Assembly (NCBI GenBank): GCA_009768925.2
Contig: VHIT02000011.1
Location: forward strand, 62,001-126,000
Origin: Cryptosporidium bovis
Taxonomy: Eukaryota > Apicomplexa > Conoidasida > Eucoccidiorida > Cryptosporidiidae
Reading direction: 5' to 3'
DNA length: 64,000 nt
A model generated the notes under the pieces. The model did no database searches. It was not told the origin of the DNA and saw only the letters and a list, made by a program, of their open reading frames with translations. Below, in pieces: positions 18,291 through 28,373 of the stretch (its first letter is position 1; each line of letters starts with the position of its first letter). The position numbers were made by a program, and so were the translations under genes.

Positions 18291-19373
18291 CTATAACTCG
18301 TCCTTGTTATTTGTTAATGTTTCATTCTTACTTAATAACACATTGTTTACATGAATATATTTTAATTTATCTTCATTTTCTCTAACAATCAGCTCATTAA
18401 TAGAATACGGAGAATTGTATGTTTTCTCTTTATCAGTTGTGCTTTTTCTATTGTATAATAATTCAAGAAGGCAAGGCTTTCCATATATAGCCTCAGAAAG
18501 TCCCGTATCTATTAAATAGAGCCTATTATTGCATTTTATATTTATTCTATTATCTAATTGTATTGTATGCCCAATGACCATTCTATTTAAATTTAGTATA
18601 CTCAAGGTACTGTTTACTAAATTACATGAAATGTCATCATTTCCCAATGATATTTCTCTAGTCCAAAGAGGTCCATCTTCCAAAAAAAACAAAGATGTGT
18701 AATCGTCACAATATTTATATATATCATTCAGCAAATATTTTGATTTTGTATCCAATGTCTTAATACCTAGTTTGGCGTATTTTGGATGCAAACCTGCGTG
18801 TACAAATAGCGAGTCATTTACCCTAACTGCCAATTTTAATGTTTTAATGTATTTACCTATAAAACCTTTATCTGACCATTCAAATATGCGATTATCCTTT
18901 CCACCATATGTTTCTATATCCTCATTCGTAACATACTGCAATTGACCGCATATATTCATTATCTCATGATTACCTATCAAACCGATAAATTTGCTGTTAT
19001 ATAAAGGAGCTTGATTTCTAAGTTTATTAAAAAGTTTATATATTTGAAAAGCATGTGGACCTCTATCCACTATATCACCTAATTGAATAAGCATTGTATT
19101 ATTTGCTATCCAATCGAAATTTCTATCTGTTATTCCTGATAGATATAAACACGCTACTAATGATTTTAAGTCACCATGAATATCACCAATAACTACTACT
19201 CTCCCATGCCAATCATATTCACTCTCCTCATTTAATTCAAAATTTATATTGTTCACGGCGTTTGTACAATATACATTAAGTGATAATTGTAAATAATCAA
19301 TAATCACTATTATTCCAAAAAACAACCATGTTAATTCCAATTTAATATCTCTAGTCATTGTTGCATAAATCAT
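18291..19373 (-). CDS. Shewanella-like protein phosphatase (SHLP), membrane-anchored or secreted
   Basis: 360 aa metallophosphatase of the PPP superfamily. Metal and phosphate ligand motifs are complete and in order: GDIHGD (about 62), GDIVDRG (about 96), GNHE (about 132), VHAG (about 195) and GHT (about 270). The spacing and the GNHEIMN form fit the bacterial-type Shewanella-like phosphatases found in plants and apicomplexans. Residues about 14-35 are strongly hydrophobic, so the protein probably enters the secretory pathway as a signal-anchor or secreted form. Plasmodium SHLP1 acts in the apical/endomembrane system. A second Met at residue 6 could be the true start. The stop is 69 bases from the convergent gene. 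Family firm, location inferred. Confidence 0.88.
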   Translation of the reverse strand: MIYATMTRDIKLELTWLFFGIIVIIDYLQLSLNVYCTNAVNNINFELNEESEYDWHGRVVVIGDIHGDLKSLVACLYLSGITDRNFDWIANNTMLIQLGDIVDRGPHAFQIYKLFNKLRNQAPLYNSKFIGLIGNHEIMNICGQLQYVTNEDIETYGGKDNRIFEWSDKGFIGKYIKTLKLAVRVNDSLFVHAGLHPKYAKLGIKTLDTKSKYLLNDIYKYCDDYTSLFFLEDGPLWTREISLGNDDISCNLVNSTLSILNLNRMVIGHTIQLDNRINIKCNNRLYLIDTGLSEAIYGKPCLLELLYNRKSTTDKEKTYNSPYSINELIVRENEDKLKYIHVNNVLLSKNETLTNNKDEL

Positions 19374-19766
19374 ATATTAATTTATATGCATAAACGACTG
19401 TAATTAATTTTGAGTTACTTTGAAATACTGCAAAGTTATTTCCAAAAGGAGAAAATAGCTTGTTGATCATGTGAAAGAATATAACATGAATACCGGTGTG
19501 GGTACCGCAAATATCACAAAATTATCATATAAACAAATATTTTGAAATAAAAAAAAATTAAGTCAAAAATAGATCAACAGAGCATTGAAACTAAAAAAAC
19601 AGAGAAAATTAATTTATAAATGGCAATTTGTTATCAAATTATCCTAATAATCGATACATTTACAAATTTAACATTGTGACTTGTTACCAGTATTATGAAT
19701 AAACAACATAGTGCATATTGTTTATTTATCTGAAATATCATTTAAGTAACGGTACAAATTTATATT
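19374..19766. other. intergenic, upstream of SHLP
   Basis: AT-rich spacer. A GC-raised patch near 19490-19508 (ACCGGTGTGGGTACC) is the only notable feature. No gene seen. Confidence 0.5.
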
Positions 19767-20199
19767 CTACCTAGTTTTCCTTGTTTCCGTCTTCTCGGGA
19801 ATGGTAGGTGGACCTATGTTTTGCCACTCACCTTTTTCCTGTATAAACGCTCTGGATAAAAAAATAAGTTAGAAAATGAACTGCTGTAGCCTTAATTAAT
19901 TGCCTACTAACTTACCTGTAAACATATATTATGCATATGACATTAACTAATATGACCGATAATATTGCAGAACCAACAAAAATTGACTGTTTTGGAAAAA
20001 ACATACTTAATAGATACGGACTCAAAAAGAATAATCCACAGGGAAGTAGCACCAAACATAAAGTAAAGAAGATAAACTCTTGAATTACAGCCTTATTTGA
20101 GGATTCGCTTAAAACCTTTGACAATCCGATTGGTGCGGGCCCTACATAAGAACAAATTCCTCCTCCTCTTTCGTTATTGCCTGCTGCTTTGTCTGTCAT
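19767..20199 (-). CDS. VMA21: VMA21-like V-ATPase assembly factor (2 exons)
   Basis: Coding exons are 20199-19916 and 19851-19767 (122 aa). The 64-nt intron 19852-19915 has GTAAGT..ATCCAG ends and splits an Arg codon. VMA21 is an ER protein that assembles the membrane sector of the vacuolar proton ATPase. The sequence shows two hydrophobic segments (about 38-60 and 68-93) in the family arrangement, KAVIQEFIFFTLCLVLLPCG then a short loop, then a second helix ending VYRAFIQEKGEWQ, like the VMA21 tail VYxAWxE...W. An ATG at 20358 in the same frame would add a poorly conserved 53-residue leader, so I prefer MTDKAAG at 20199. The small second exon is easily missed. V-ATPase subunit E is encoded at 31.6 kb. 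Confidence 0.8.
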
Positions 20200-20593
20200 T
20201 TTCAAACAATACTTAATTTTCACTAATTCAAGCACCAAGTGACTCGAATATGTATCTTTTTTCCAACTTTTCCACTGGCCCCTTTTACTTATTATAATTG
20301 GTGGCGCTGTATGGCGGCGGAATAGTAAAATGTCAAATTTGTTTAAAAATAAAAACATATGTTTTTAAATTAAGATTAAACACAAATTCCAGCAGAGCGT
20401 AAGTAAATAACTCTTTTGCGTTTTCCAACACAATAAAGTCCGAATTCTGCAAGTATTTTTGTTTTAGTATTTATTTAAACTGGATTGATAGGTCATTTAT
20501 AAAGGAAGGCAACAAGAAAATAATACGCCAGTAGGTAAAATTTTGTTCAGTTTTTAAGCTTTAGGAAAACAAAAGCAATACGATAAAAAAGGT
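20200..20593. other. divergent intergenic region
   Basis: Shared promoter region of VMA21 (minus) and AC40 (plus). The GC-rich block 20299-20322 contains TGGCGCTG and the E2F-like TGGCGGCGGAA (20312-20322). The remainder is AT-rich. Confidence 0.55.
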
Positions 20594-21625
20594 ATGGTGG
20601 CAAGTGAAGGTATAGACTCAAATAGATACTTAGAATGCACAAGAGAAGGGCCTAAAAATATAGGAGGATATGGCTACATTGGTAGTAACGACGAAAAGTC
20701 GGTGATAAATGGACTAGGTCAAAAAAAGAAAACAATAGACGAAATAATAGATTCAATTGATATTAAAATTAATGAACTGAAAGAGGACTACATCAACTTT
20801 GACATATCTGGAATAGATGCTTCGGTTGCGAATGCTATTAGAAGGATATTGCTTGTAGAAGTACCAACAGTGGCAATAGAAACAGTCCAAATATATCAAA
20901 ATACTGGGGTCATACAAGATGAGGTCCTTGCACATAGATTGGGGCTTATTCCAATGCACATAGATCCAGACACAATAGATTACAGAAATGAGGATGAGGA
21001 ATTAAATGAGAGGAATAGTTTGTGTTTTAAATTGAATGTTAAATGCAGTAAAGACGACGTAAATGATGGCAAAGGAATAACAAGTAAACAGGTGTTTTCT
21101 AAAGACATTATATGGATTCCTTTAAGCGATTCCCAGAAACAAAAGTACGCAAATAATCCACCGAAAGTTGTAAACGAAGATATTCTTATAACAAAATTGA
21201 GACCTGGACAGTCTATAGAGGCTACATTATATTGTGAAAAAAACATTGGAAGAGTCCACGCAAAGTGGAGTCCAGTTTGTACCGCAAGTTACAGGCTTCT
21301 TCCCTTTTTTCAGTTTCCTCAGGGTCCAATAACAGGCAACGATGCAATTGAATTTAAAAATATTTGTCCCATGAATGTATTTGATATTGAAGGCTCGACC
21401 GGAAACATCTACGCGAAATATCCAAGAAATTGTACTACATGCAGAGCTTGTATTGAAAAATACCCGGATAAAGTGAAACTTCTTAAAGACAAATTTTACT
21501 TTATATTTTCTATAGAAACAACAGGTTGTATTCCTCCAATTAAACTCGTGAAGACCTCAATTAATATACTTAGGAAAAAGGGCAGTAAAGTAAGAAACTC
21601 CATACAACTTTTCTACGAGCAGTAA
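20594..21625 (+). CDS. RPAC1: RNA polymerase I and III subunit AC40 (POLR1C)
   Basis: 343 aa. AC40 pairs with AC19 to nucleate assembly of RNA polymerases I and III, the counterpart of bacterial alpha. The signature of the alpha/D family is clear: SVANAIRRILLVEVPTVAIE (about 76-95), then QDEVLAHRLGLIPM (about 106-120). The AC40-specific KWSPVCTASYRLLP follows. A ferredoxin-like Cys cluster (CTTCRACIE, about 278-286) is present as in RPAC1, and a C-terminal FSIETTGCIPP segment completes the dimerisation domain. Length matches the family. The first ATG after in-frame stops is used. The 3' end is 42 bases from the convergent SWIM gene. Confidence 0.95.
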   Translation: MVASEGIDSNRYLECTREGPKNIGGYGYIGSNDEKSVINGLGQKKKTIDEIIDSIDIKINELKEDYINFDISGIDASVANAIRRILLVEVPTVAIETVQIYQNTGVIQDEVLAHRLGLIPMHIDPDTIDYRNEDEELNERNSLCFKLNVKCSKDDVNDGKGITSKQVFSKDIIWIPLSDSQKQKYANNPPKVVNEDILITKLRPGQSIEATLYCEKNIGRVHAKWSPVCTASYRLLPFFQFPQGPITGNDAIEFKNICPMNVFDIEGSTGNIYAKYPRNCTTCRACIEKYPDKVKLLKDKFYFIFSIETTGCIPPIKLVKTSINILRKKGSKVRNSIQLFYEQ

Positions 21626-21667
21626 ATTTTACGACATTAATATTGTTTATTTATAAATATAACGCGT

Positions 21668-22399
21668 TTAAAAATAACTTTTAAATGTACCATTATCTAT
21701 AAAAAAATCACTAATATAATTCAAATATTTTTCTGAATAATCATATTCATTTAGAATAATGACCTTGATTAATTTATTGTTTAAAATAGAAAAGTTACTC
21801 GCGTTGCTTTTTTTATTGTTTATATTGGGAATATAAATAGCATCTATTATACTACAAGCAAGTTCATGCTTACATGTAAAGTCACTCTTTTGTATAACTA
21901 CTTTATCTATGTACGAACGGCAAGAACAAAAATGTCGCATCACTATGTAACTTATCTCTCTCGTTTTGTTTTTGTTTTTGTTTTCCACTATGTAGAATCT
22001 TCTATTTGTGTTTATCTCTACAAATATATTTATCATTCCATTGTCCAGTAACGATATTGCTTTTGAAAATATACTTGGACAAAGCTCTGATATTGTTTTT
22101 AAAATCTTCATATTCCAATCTAAAACTATTTTGTTCTTGTTAACAATGTTCTTTTTCATCAAGCCAACATCATTAATATCGTTGTATTTCATTTTTTCGC
22201 TTTTAAATTTTCCCCCAATCTCTTCCTCATTAACAATGTCACCTTCACACAAATTATCCAAATAACCATCCTCAACATATATATTAACACTGGAATCACA
22301 ATTACTAAGAGTAAGAGGTTTTAAGTTATTTATTAGATTAGCCAATGCATTTAAATGGTCCAAGTTTCTGTTTAGCGAGTATTTGAATATAGATGTCAT
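21668..22399 (-). CDS. SWIM-domain protein, SWS1/ZSWIM7-like
   Basis: 243 aa. The C-terminal part has a SWIM zinc-binding motif, HFCSCRSYI...FTCKHELAC (CxCx(n)CxH), and the preceding strand RRFYIVENK...IVMRHFCSC follows the ZSWIM7 pattern of a YxV strand leading into CSC and then CKHLLA. ZSWIM7/SWS1 (Shu2 in yeast) partners RAD51 paralogues and promotes RAD51 filament formation in homologous recombination. The N-terminal 90 residues are divergent and Asp/Asn-rich, and ISELCPSIFSKAISLLDNG fits the helix before the SWIM domain. It has no transposase-like region, so a MULE-type SWIM origin is unlikely. The subfamily call rests on pattern and small size. Confidence 0.65.
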   Translation of the reverse strand: MTSIFKYSLNRNLDHLNALANLINNLKPLTLSNCDSSVNIYVEDGYLDNLCEGDIVNEEEIGGKFKSEKMKYNDINDVGLMKKNIVNKNKIVLDWNMKILKTISELCPSIFSKAISLLDNGMINIFVEINTNRRFYIVENKNKNKTREISYIVMRHFCSCRSYIDKVVIQKSDFTCKHELACSIIDAIYIPNINNKKSNASNFSILNNKLIKVIILNEYDYSEKYLNYISDFFIDNGTFKSYF

Positions 22400-22857
22400 T
22401 TTCCACTACAGAAGCAAACACTAAATGAAAAATATTATCTTGCTCGAATACAAACTATACTAATTATTTCTTTAATTCACATTAAATAAAACTTGATTTC
22501 GTTAAATCATCATTTACTACAGTCCCACCTATATATATATATATATTACAAATATAAATGCATACGTTTTTTTCTATACAAATTAAATAGAAATAGTTCG
22601 TAAAACCAAAATTATTTACAATTAACAATATTATGCATAACTCCATAAAAAATAATATTTTTGTTTTTTTTTGTCTTTTCACACCCCTCTCATTTTCCTC
22701 GTGAAATTAATTTATATTAATTATTGACATTGATATAAGCAGCCTTTTTAAATTGAAATACAGTTCAATAATTATCAAATAATTTAAAATGTGTGCTAAA
22801 ATATCACCGATATTAAATGTTAATTATAAATACAACATGAAGTTAATCCTTATTTAA
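22400..22857. other. intergenic
   Basis: Very AT-rich, with a short TA run near 22528-22545. No E2F-like site and no supported gene seen. Confidence 0.5.
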
Positions 22858-24726
22858 CTAGCAATAACATGCTGGATTTGGTCTTGATCTATAATGATTA
22901 ACAGTGTTTGTAGTCCTTACAAATATTGGATTTGTTTTCCTTCTTTCTTTGCATTTACCATGGTTATCACTGCACATGCAAAATGAAGCATTAATATTAT
23001 TTTCTGGGCTTAAAAACTCTCCCTTAGACTTCATTGAATAAAATGCATTGGGGTCTCTCTCTAGCATGTATTTTTTTTTTAAATCATCTAGTTGTTTCTT
23101 GTATTCAAAATAACCTGGTGGGTATATTATTGTCTCGTACATTTTTGGCTTGAAGACTTCGTTTGCAGTTGAATAGTTTTCTCTAATATGTCTATCTGCC
23201 TCTAAATTAGGATATTGACCTGAACAGTACATTAATGTTTTTGTTGGAGTCACACATGAACCAAGATCTGAATAAGTATCTTCTTCTCTATATAAATCTT
23301 GTATTGAATGATTGTATCTTTTTGGGACGCTATAACAATTGTATGTGGGTGGATTTAATTGGTTCGGCGATTCATATTTAGGAATGCAATTGTTTAGCGG
23401 ATTCATCAAACCAACTCCCTGATTAGTTAATGTTGGTCTATGAATATTCGAACCAGAACCACCTTTTATGTTCCTGTCGTAATAATTATAATAATTATTA
23501 TTTCTATATATTTCTTCTGTATTGTAATAATTATCAACGTAACGTGAGTAATCCTTTGGCCTGTTTAAATTTGTATTTATTGGAACGCTTGATCTCCCTG
23601 AGTAAAAATTTCGAATACCACTGCTATTCATAGGTTTCTCACTTTGAGTAGTTCTTCTTATTGGTATTCTTTGTTGGCGTTCTTTTTCGTGATAATCACT
23701 ATGTTGATTGTGTCTGTCATGTCGTCTATTAATATGTTCTTGGCTGCCGTAATTGTAATTATTTTTTATGTTGTCAAATTGGTTTCTTCGAGTGGGCTCG
23801 TAATTACATTCCAAATACCCACCATTATCCTCATTCATTGAAAATGGATATGGAATTGCTGGAAATTCATCACTACTGTTATTTTGATAGCAACTAATAT
23901 TGTGATTAAATCCTAAATTTGAGCAGTAATCTTCCGGTACTTGATGAATATTTGAATCGCTTTCAAAATTGTCTCTTTGAGATAAATCAAAACTACCACC
24001 TTTATTTTTAATAACCGTTGAAGAGTAATTGTTTATATTATTATTGGTTCCATTATTGTGGTTTACATATAAATCGCTATTTTTTATATCAGTTGGTCTT
24101 CTTAGTCTCGTGCCTGATGAAAAAAGAGTTGTGTTATTTACACTTTTAGCAGATGAAGATGACACATCTCCATTTTCAGCTATTTTACTCCCTAAACGCG
24201 TTCTGTTTAAACTACTACTTCTTTGCCCTTTAATTCGTTGATCATTTGAGGTTGGAAAACCGTAACCACCTGCTCTTTTTGTAGATTGTGTCGTACTATT
24301 ATTGCCGTTATCTGCAATTTTTCTAGATATTGCTCCTTGTGTTCTATTTTTAATATTTATTGATTCCATTGAGCGTCTTTTTGGTTTAATATCAACCGAA
24401 CTGGCTTTTTTTGATTGGTTTTTATGTTTTATATCTTCTCGTAATAATTCTCTAGTTACTTGTCTTGTTCTTGGTGTGATTACTGGTACTGGTACTGGCA
24501 CTGGATATGAATGATCCCCAATAGGTATTGTTTTACAATCATTTTGGTTGCCATTTTTAGATACAACTCTGTTATAAATATCGGTTAATGCTACACCTGG
24601 TGTACCTATTGGTAAAACTTTAAGATCATTATAATTGGACGGCCAAACACCTGCATAACCTATGTTATCAATATTATTTTTATATTCATCGCTACAAATC
24701 TTGTTACTATTGTGGTAATAGTCCAT
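22858..24726 (-). CDS. low-complexity hypothetical protein with Cys-rich C-terminus
   Basis: 622 aa from the ATG at 24726. The frame opens five codons earlier at TTG just after a stop. It is rich in Asn, Ser, Arg and Tyr. The N-terminal 100 residues include a PVPVPVPV repeat followed by ITPRTRQVTRELLRED. A basic Ser/Arg-rich middle follows. The last 100 residues are more ordered: IYPPGYFEYKKQLDDLKKKY, then FCMCSDNHGKCKERRK and the terminal PNPACYC. VPV repeats and terminal cysteines occur in inner-membrane-complex and other pellicle proteins of apicomplexans, so a cytoskeletal or palmitoylated role is conceivable. That is a guess. I recognise no domain. Confidence 0.8.
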   Translation of the reverse strand: MDYYHNSNKICSDEYKNNIDNIGYAGVWPSNYNDLKVLPIGTPGVALTDIYNRVVSKNGNQNDCKTIPIGDHSYPVPVPVPVITPRTRQVTRELLREDIKHKNQSKKASSVDIKPKRRSMESINIKNRTQGAISRKIADNGNNSTTQSTKRAGGYGFPTSNDQRIKGQRSSSLNRTRLGSKIAENGDVSSSSAKSVNNTTLFSSGTRLRRPTDIKNSDLYVNHNNGTNNNINNYSSTVIKNKGGSFDLSQRDNFESDSNIHQVPEDYCSNLGFNHNISCYQNNSSDEFPAIPYPFSMNEDNGGYLECNYEPTRRNQFDNIKNNYNYGSQEHINRRHDRHNQHSDYHEKERQQRIPIRRTTQSEKPMNSSGIRNFYSGRSSVPINTNLNRPKDYSRYVDNYYNTEEIYRNNNYYNYYDRNIKGGSGSNIHRPTLTNQGVGLMNPLNNCIPKYESPNQLNPPTYNCYSVPKRYNHSIQDLYREEDTYSDLGSCVTPTKTLMYCSGQYPNLEADRHIRENYSTANEVFKPKMYETIIYPPGYFEYKKQLDDLKKKYMLERDPNAFYSMKSKGEFLSPENNINASFCMCSDNHGKCKERRKTNPIFVRTTNTVNHYRSRPNPACYC

Positions 24727-26009
24727 TATAATGCTAACCAAATACTGTACTTATATCTGGTCCTATTTTATTTACCTTCGCTATATCTTTAATTTAATGT
24801 AACTTACTAATATTGTTGCCCAATATTTAACTTAGTATGTCGTTAACTCTAATAATTTCAAGTAATTTATATTCAGAATGGATAATTCTTCATTTAAGTC
24901 TTGTATTCAACAAATTTTATTGTTATTATTAAATACTTGCTAAATTTTCTTATTATCCCTTTTCATATAGAGATTGCTTTTTACATGTAAAATTTATTTT
25001 TTTTGAGACTTGTACATATGCACACATTACCCATGTAAATAGTAAAGAAAAACAATGAAAAATTTATGTTAAATATATTTATTACTTATTTATTTTACTT
25101 TAATACTGCTTTCGCAGTATCCGTAATATGCTTGATATTTTTATTCCAGAAATCAATTATTTAAACTTTGAAATAAATAAATTAGAGTAAGACAAATAAT
25201 TGTTATTTTTCTGTTACTGATAAAATGCTGAGTAATTATCTTTTCCTTTTCTTCATTAAAACTGCATATTCATCTGTTGGGTCATTTTTTTATGCTTAAA
25301 CGAAAATTATTTCATTATTACTTTTAAATACCACAACCTTTTAAAACAAATACAAATGTACACTTAGTTTTCGAGCAATTTCAGACACTTAATCAGAAAA
25401 GCAATCTTAGTTCTCATATTTCGTGTTTAAATCATCAGGTCTGGAATTAATCACGGACCAAAATTGTAAATATTGCAAATAGATATATTTAAGAATATCT
25501 TAAGAAATGGTGATAATCTATACATAATTGAATATCAGAGGAAGAGGGCGTATTGCTATTGGTTGAAATTTACATTTATTTATTTTCAACTAGGGAATAG
25601 TAGTAATAAAATGAACCCTATTTTCTACAACTTTGATAATACTTCAAACAAAGGACTGCATCATCCAGAATAAAACGAATAGCCTTCTGAAACATGCAGA
25701 AATATTCATACTGAAATTGAAATTGGACATAATGAACAAAGTGCGCAATTACATATATAATTACAATTATTCACATTTTAGCAGTATTAAAAAGATCTTT
25801 TTATTGGCGCCTTTACCACGCAAGTGGATATAATTTTAATGTGATAGGTACATGCACGTTAATTAAAAAAATAAGGGTATGCTTTACTTATTGCACGCAT
25901 TTTAAGATAAGGTCAATTGAAAAATAAAGCATACATTCGTGTTAGAAAGGATTACCTAACTATAATCAAGACTAACTTAATTTTTTTTTAATTAAGAAGA
26001 ATTAGGAAA
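24727..26009. other. long divergent intergenic region, 1.3 kb
   Basis: AT-rich. It carries the E2F-like TTGGCGCC at 25804-25811, about 200 bases before the 26010 start. Overlapping open frames at 25473-25833 on the plus strand lack ATG starts and are not accepted. No other structure seen. Confidence 0.5.
25804..25811. promoter_or_regulatory. E2F-like element TTGGCGCC
   Basis: About 200 bases upstream of the 26010 start, in otherwise AT-rich DNA. Confidence 0.5.
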
Positions 26010-26640
26010 ATGGATGAACAAGGTATGTTTAAAATTTTTACAGTTGCATATTGATTAGGTTATTATGTATTTTGATAATTCTAATATATGCAAAAAATAA
26101 TGATCAATAATATCGATCATTATTATTATTCATTTAGAATAATTAATTTATTAAACTTCAAATAAAGGTCAAACAAGTAATATTTCTAACCAGGTTCCTG
26201 CTTCAGTATTATATCAATCTCAAGTGGGACAGATGGGAGCTATGGTTCCTCCTATTGGAATTCCCCAACAGGTTCCTGGACAAGTATACCAGACACAACA
26301 AATTCCGAACCAATATGCCGGAATGTTGAGGCCAGAAGGGTTCCCCGTCTATACAACTCAATGGCCAAGTGCATTTAATGGAGGTGATCCAACCCAAGTT
26401 CAAGCACCGATTCAAACACAATATCTACCCACGGAAGCTCCATTATTTTACTCTTCAGCCCACTGGGATACTCAATCATACTTACCTATGAGTTACTATG
26501 GAGGAGCTTACGACACTTTAGGTAATATATATCCGACATTGCCACATTCAGGATCGTTTCAATATATGCAAGAAGGGGTTGGACCTGTAATACCAAGAAA
26601 AAGGAGTACAAGAAGACGTTTTTTCAAATTTTGCTGTTAA
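26010..26640 (+). CDS. Pro/Gln-rich small protein with terminal Cys-Cys (2 exons)
   Basis: Exon 1 is 26010-26022 (ATG and three more codons plus G). The intron 26023-26167 (145 nt) has GTATGT..AAATAAAG ends. Exon 2 is 26168-26640. The join is in frame and gives 161 aa. The protein is rich in Gln, Pro, Tyr and Gly (for example IPQQVPGQVYQTQQIPNQYA) and has no membrane segment. It ends with a strongly basic patch and KRSTRRRFFKFCC. Basic residues next to a terminal Cys pair are typical of palmitoylated peripheral membrane proteins, and CC ends are also geranylgeranylated in Rabs. The intron contains an inverted AATGATC...GATCATT. Function unknown. A pellicle or parasitophorous-membrane role is speculative. 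Confidence 0.75.
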
Positions 26641-27333
26641 ACGACTTGTTTTATGCGAAGGTTTTATATTTTCTTATTTCGAGAAGAAAAAGGTATCTAT
26701 TGCTAAACTATCGTAAATGTCCATTGAGATTGAGATTAATAGTTTATCTCTTTTTCTCCCTTCATCCGAATAAAAGAACAAATAAAACTATCATAGGTAT
26801 TTACCCATAGTGTGGAGTATAGATCGTTTAATTTTAAGTGAGGATGTCAAAAATAAGCAAAAGACAATAGTTTTGAGCATTCACCTTTTTAATTATTTTT
26901 CGAATTTTTTAATATACTTTTTTCTTCAAATAAGTACATTTTAATATGAATAGTCATAAATGAAGGGGTTAGTACTTGAAGGATGCATATGGTGTAGTCA
27001 CTTGCTAATAATTGATTGTGCATACACTGTCGAGGAAGAGTAGTATACTACGCGATTTTTTATTTATGTATATATTATGCTTGATTTCCTCAGTTAAATA
27101 AACAATTGTTTCGAGATTCTGATAAATATAGTAAAAATAAATTCGATTGTCATTTTTTATAGTTATTTTTACCTTTTTCAATTATTTTATTTCTTTATAA
27201 TATCACATCATGCTATATTCTGCTTTTTTATAGTTAAGGGTCAGTGGCGGGCAGTTTATTTCATGTTATATTTAATCAGTACAAGGACTAAAGCAACGGT
27301 GACTAACCTAGTTCAATATTAAAAACATTAAAA
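26641..27333. other. intergenic, upstream of RRP42
   Basis: AT-rich. An E2F-like TGGCGGGC lies at 27245-27252, about 85 bases before the RRP42 ATG. No gene seen. Confidence 0.55.
27245..27252. promoter_or_regulatory. E2F-like element TGGCGGGC
   Basis: About 85 bases upstream of the RRP42 start. Confidence 0.5.
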
Positions 27334-28373
27334 ATGTCAAAACTAATTTCTGATTCAGAAAGGTTGTTTTTGGAGGATGGTATTGAACAAGGTATTAGGA
27401 ATGACGGGAGAAATTTAACAGACTTCAGAGGAATTTCAATTGATTTAGATGTTGTTTCGACTTCAAATGGTTCTTCAAGGATCAAAAATGATGAATTAGA
27501 AATAATGGTAACAATAAAGGTGAGTTTTTTGAGAATTATTATTGTATTTAATCTGTTAATAATTCTACTTTAGTGTGAGGTACTCACGTCACATAAAGAT
27601 GGGGCATCATCTGGTTCTATAATTGTTAATATTGACTGGTAAGTTTTCAAAATAAGTAACTTAAATGCCGAGTTTATGTTATTTAATTACTTCACTTTAA
27701 AAAAAAGTTCAAACATTTCTGATAAAATTTTGCAGGTTTTTCCATCTTTTATGGAAGATGATTATTCTTTATATTTGACTAATATTATTAAAGATATGTG
27801 TTTTACAGAATTTGATTATTCAAAACTAACTATTTATGAAGATAAGTTATTTTGGAACATTTACATTGATGTAACGGTATTAAGTTTTGGAGGTAATTTA
27901 TTGGATTGGATTGTTATAGGTATTCATGTTGCATTAAGAAATACAATGTAAGTTTAATTGTAATTTATTAAATCAAACTATCTAATTTGTGAATAAACAT
28001 TAATAGTGTTCCGAAAATAGAAGTTGATTCAATAGAAATCGAGAATGAATCGTCTGCAAAAGAGGGAATTGTTTATTCCGTTTCTCCTTTTTATAAATCA
28101 GGAACAGCTTTTCCCTACGAGAATATCCCATTTATTATTTCAGCAGGATGCATAAGAGGCAAAGTTATATGGGATATGAATATCCAAGAGCAAGTATGTT
28201 CAAAAGCAATTGTAGCTCTCTCAATAAGTCCAAAGGGTGAATGTGTTGGAATGAACAAAATATATTCAAACACACTTGATATAAACATTTTACCCAATAT
28301 ATTAAGTAAAGCGATAGAAATAACAAAGAACCTCTCTAGCTCAATGAATAAGTTTTTCTCAGACAAAAAATAA
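27334..28373 (+). CDS. RRP42: RNA exosome ring subunit RRP42 (EXOSC7), 4 exons
   Basis: Exons 27334-27519, 27574-27638, 27708-27947 and 28007-28373 join to 285 aa. The introns are 54, 69 and 59 nt, all GT..AG, and each junction restores the frame. RRP42 is one of six RNase-PH-like proteins forming the catalytically silent eukaryotic exosome ring. The start LISDSERLFLEDGIEQGIR then NDGRNLTDFR follows the family's xLSExExxYIxxGVxxxxRxDGR. VVSTSNGSSRIK matches VVSxxxGSARVK, and DVTVLSFGGNLLDWI matches DVLLLECGGNLFDAI. The final part AGCIRGKVIWDMNIQEQVCS fits the RNase PH second domain. It is the most intron-rich gene here. CSL4 (5.3 kb) belongs to the same complex. Confidence 0.93.

Noticed and set aside
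22482-22682. Minus-strand 66-codon frame
   Set aside because: Very AT-rich with a run of Ile/Tyr from a TA repeat; looks like chance.
25473-25833. Two overlapping plus-strand open frames
   Set aside because: Neither has an ATG, both begin at TTG, and the opposite strand is open as well.
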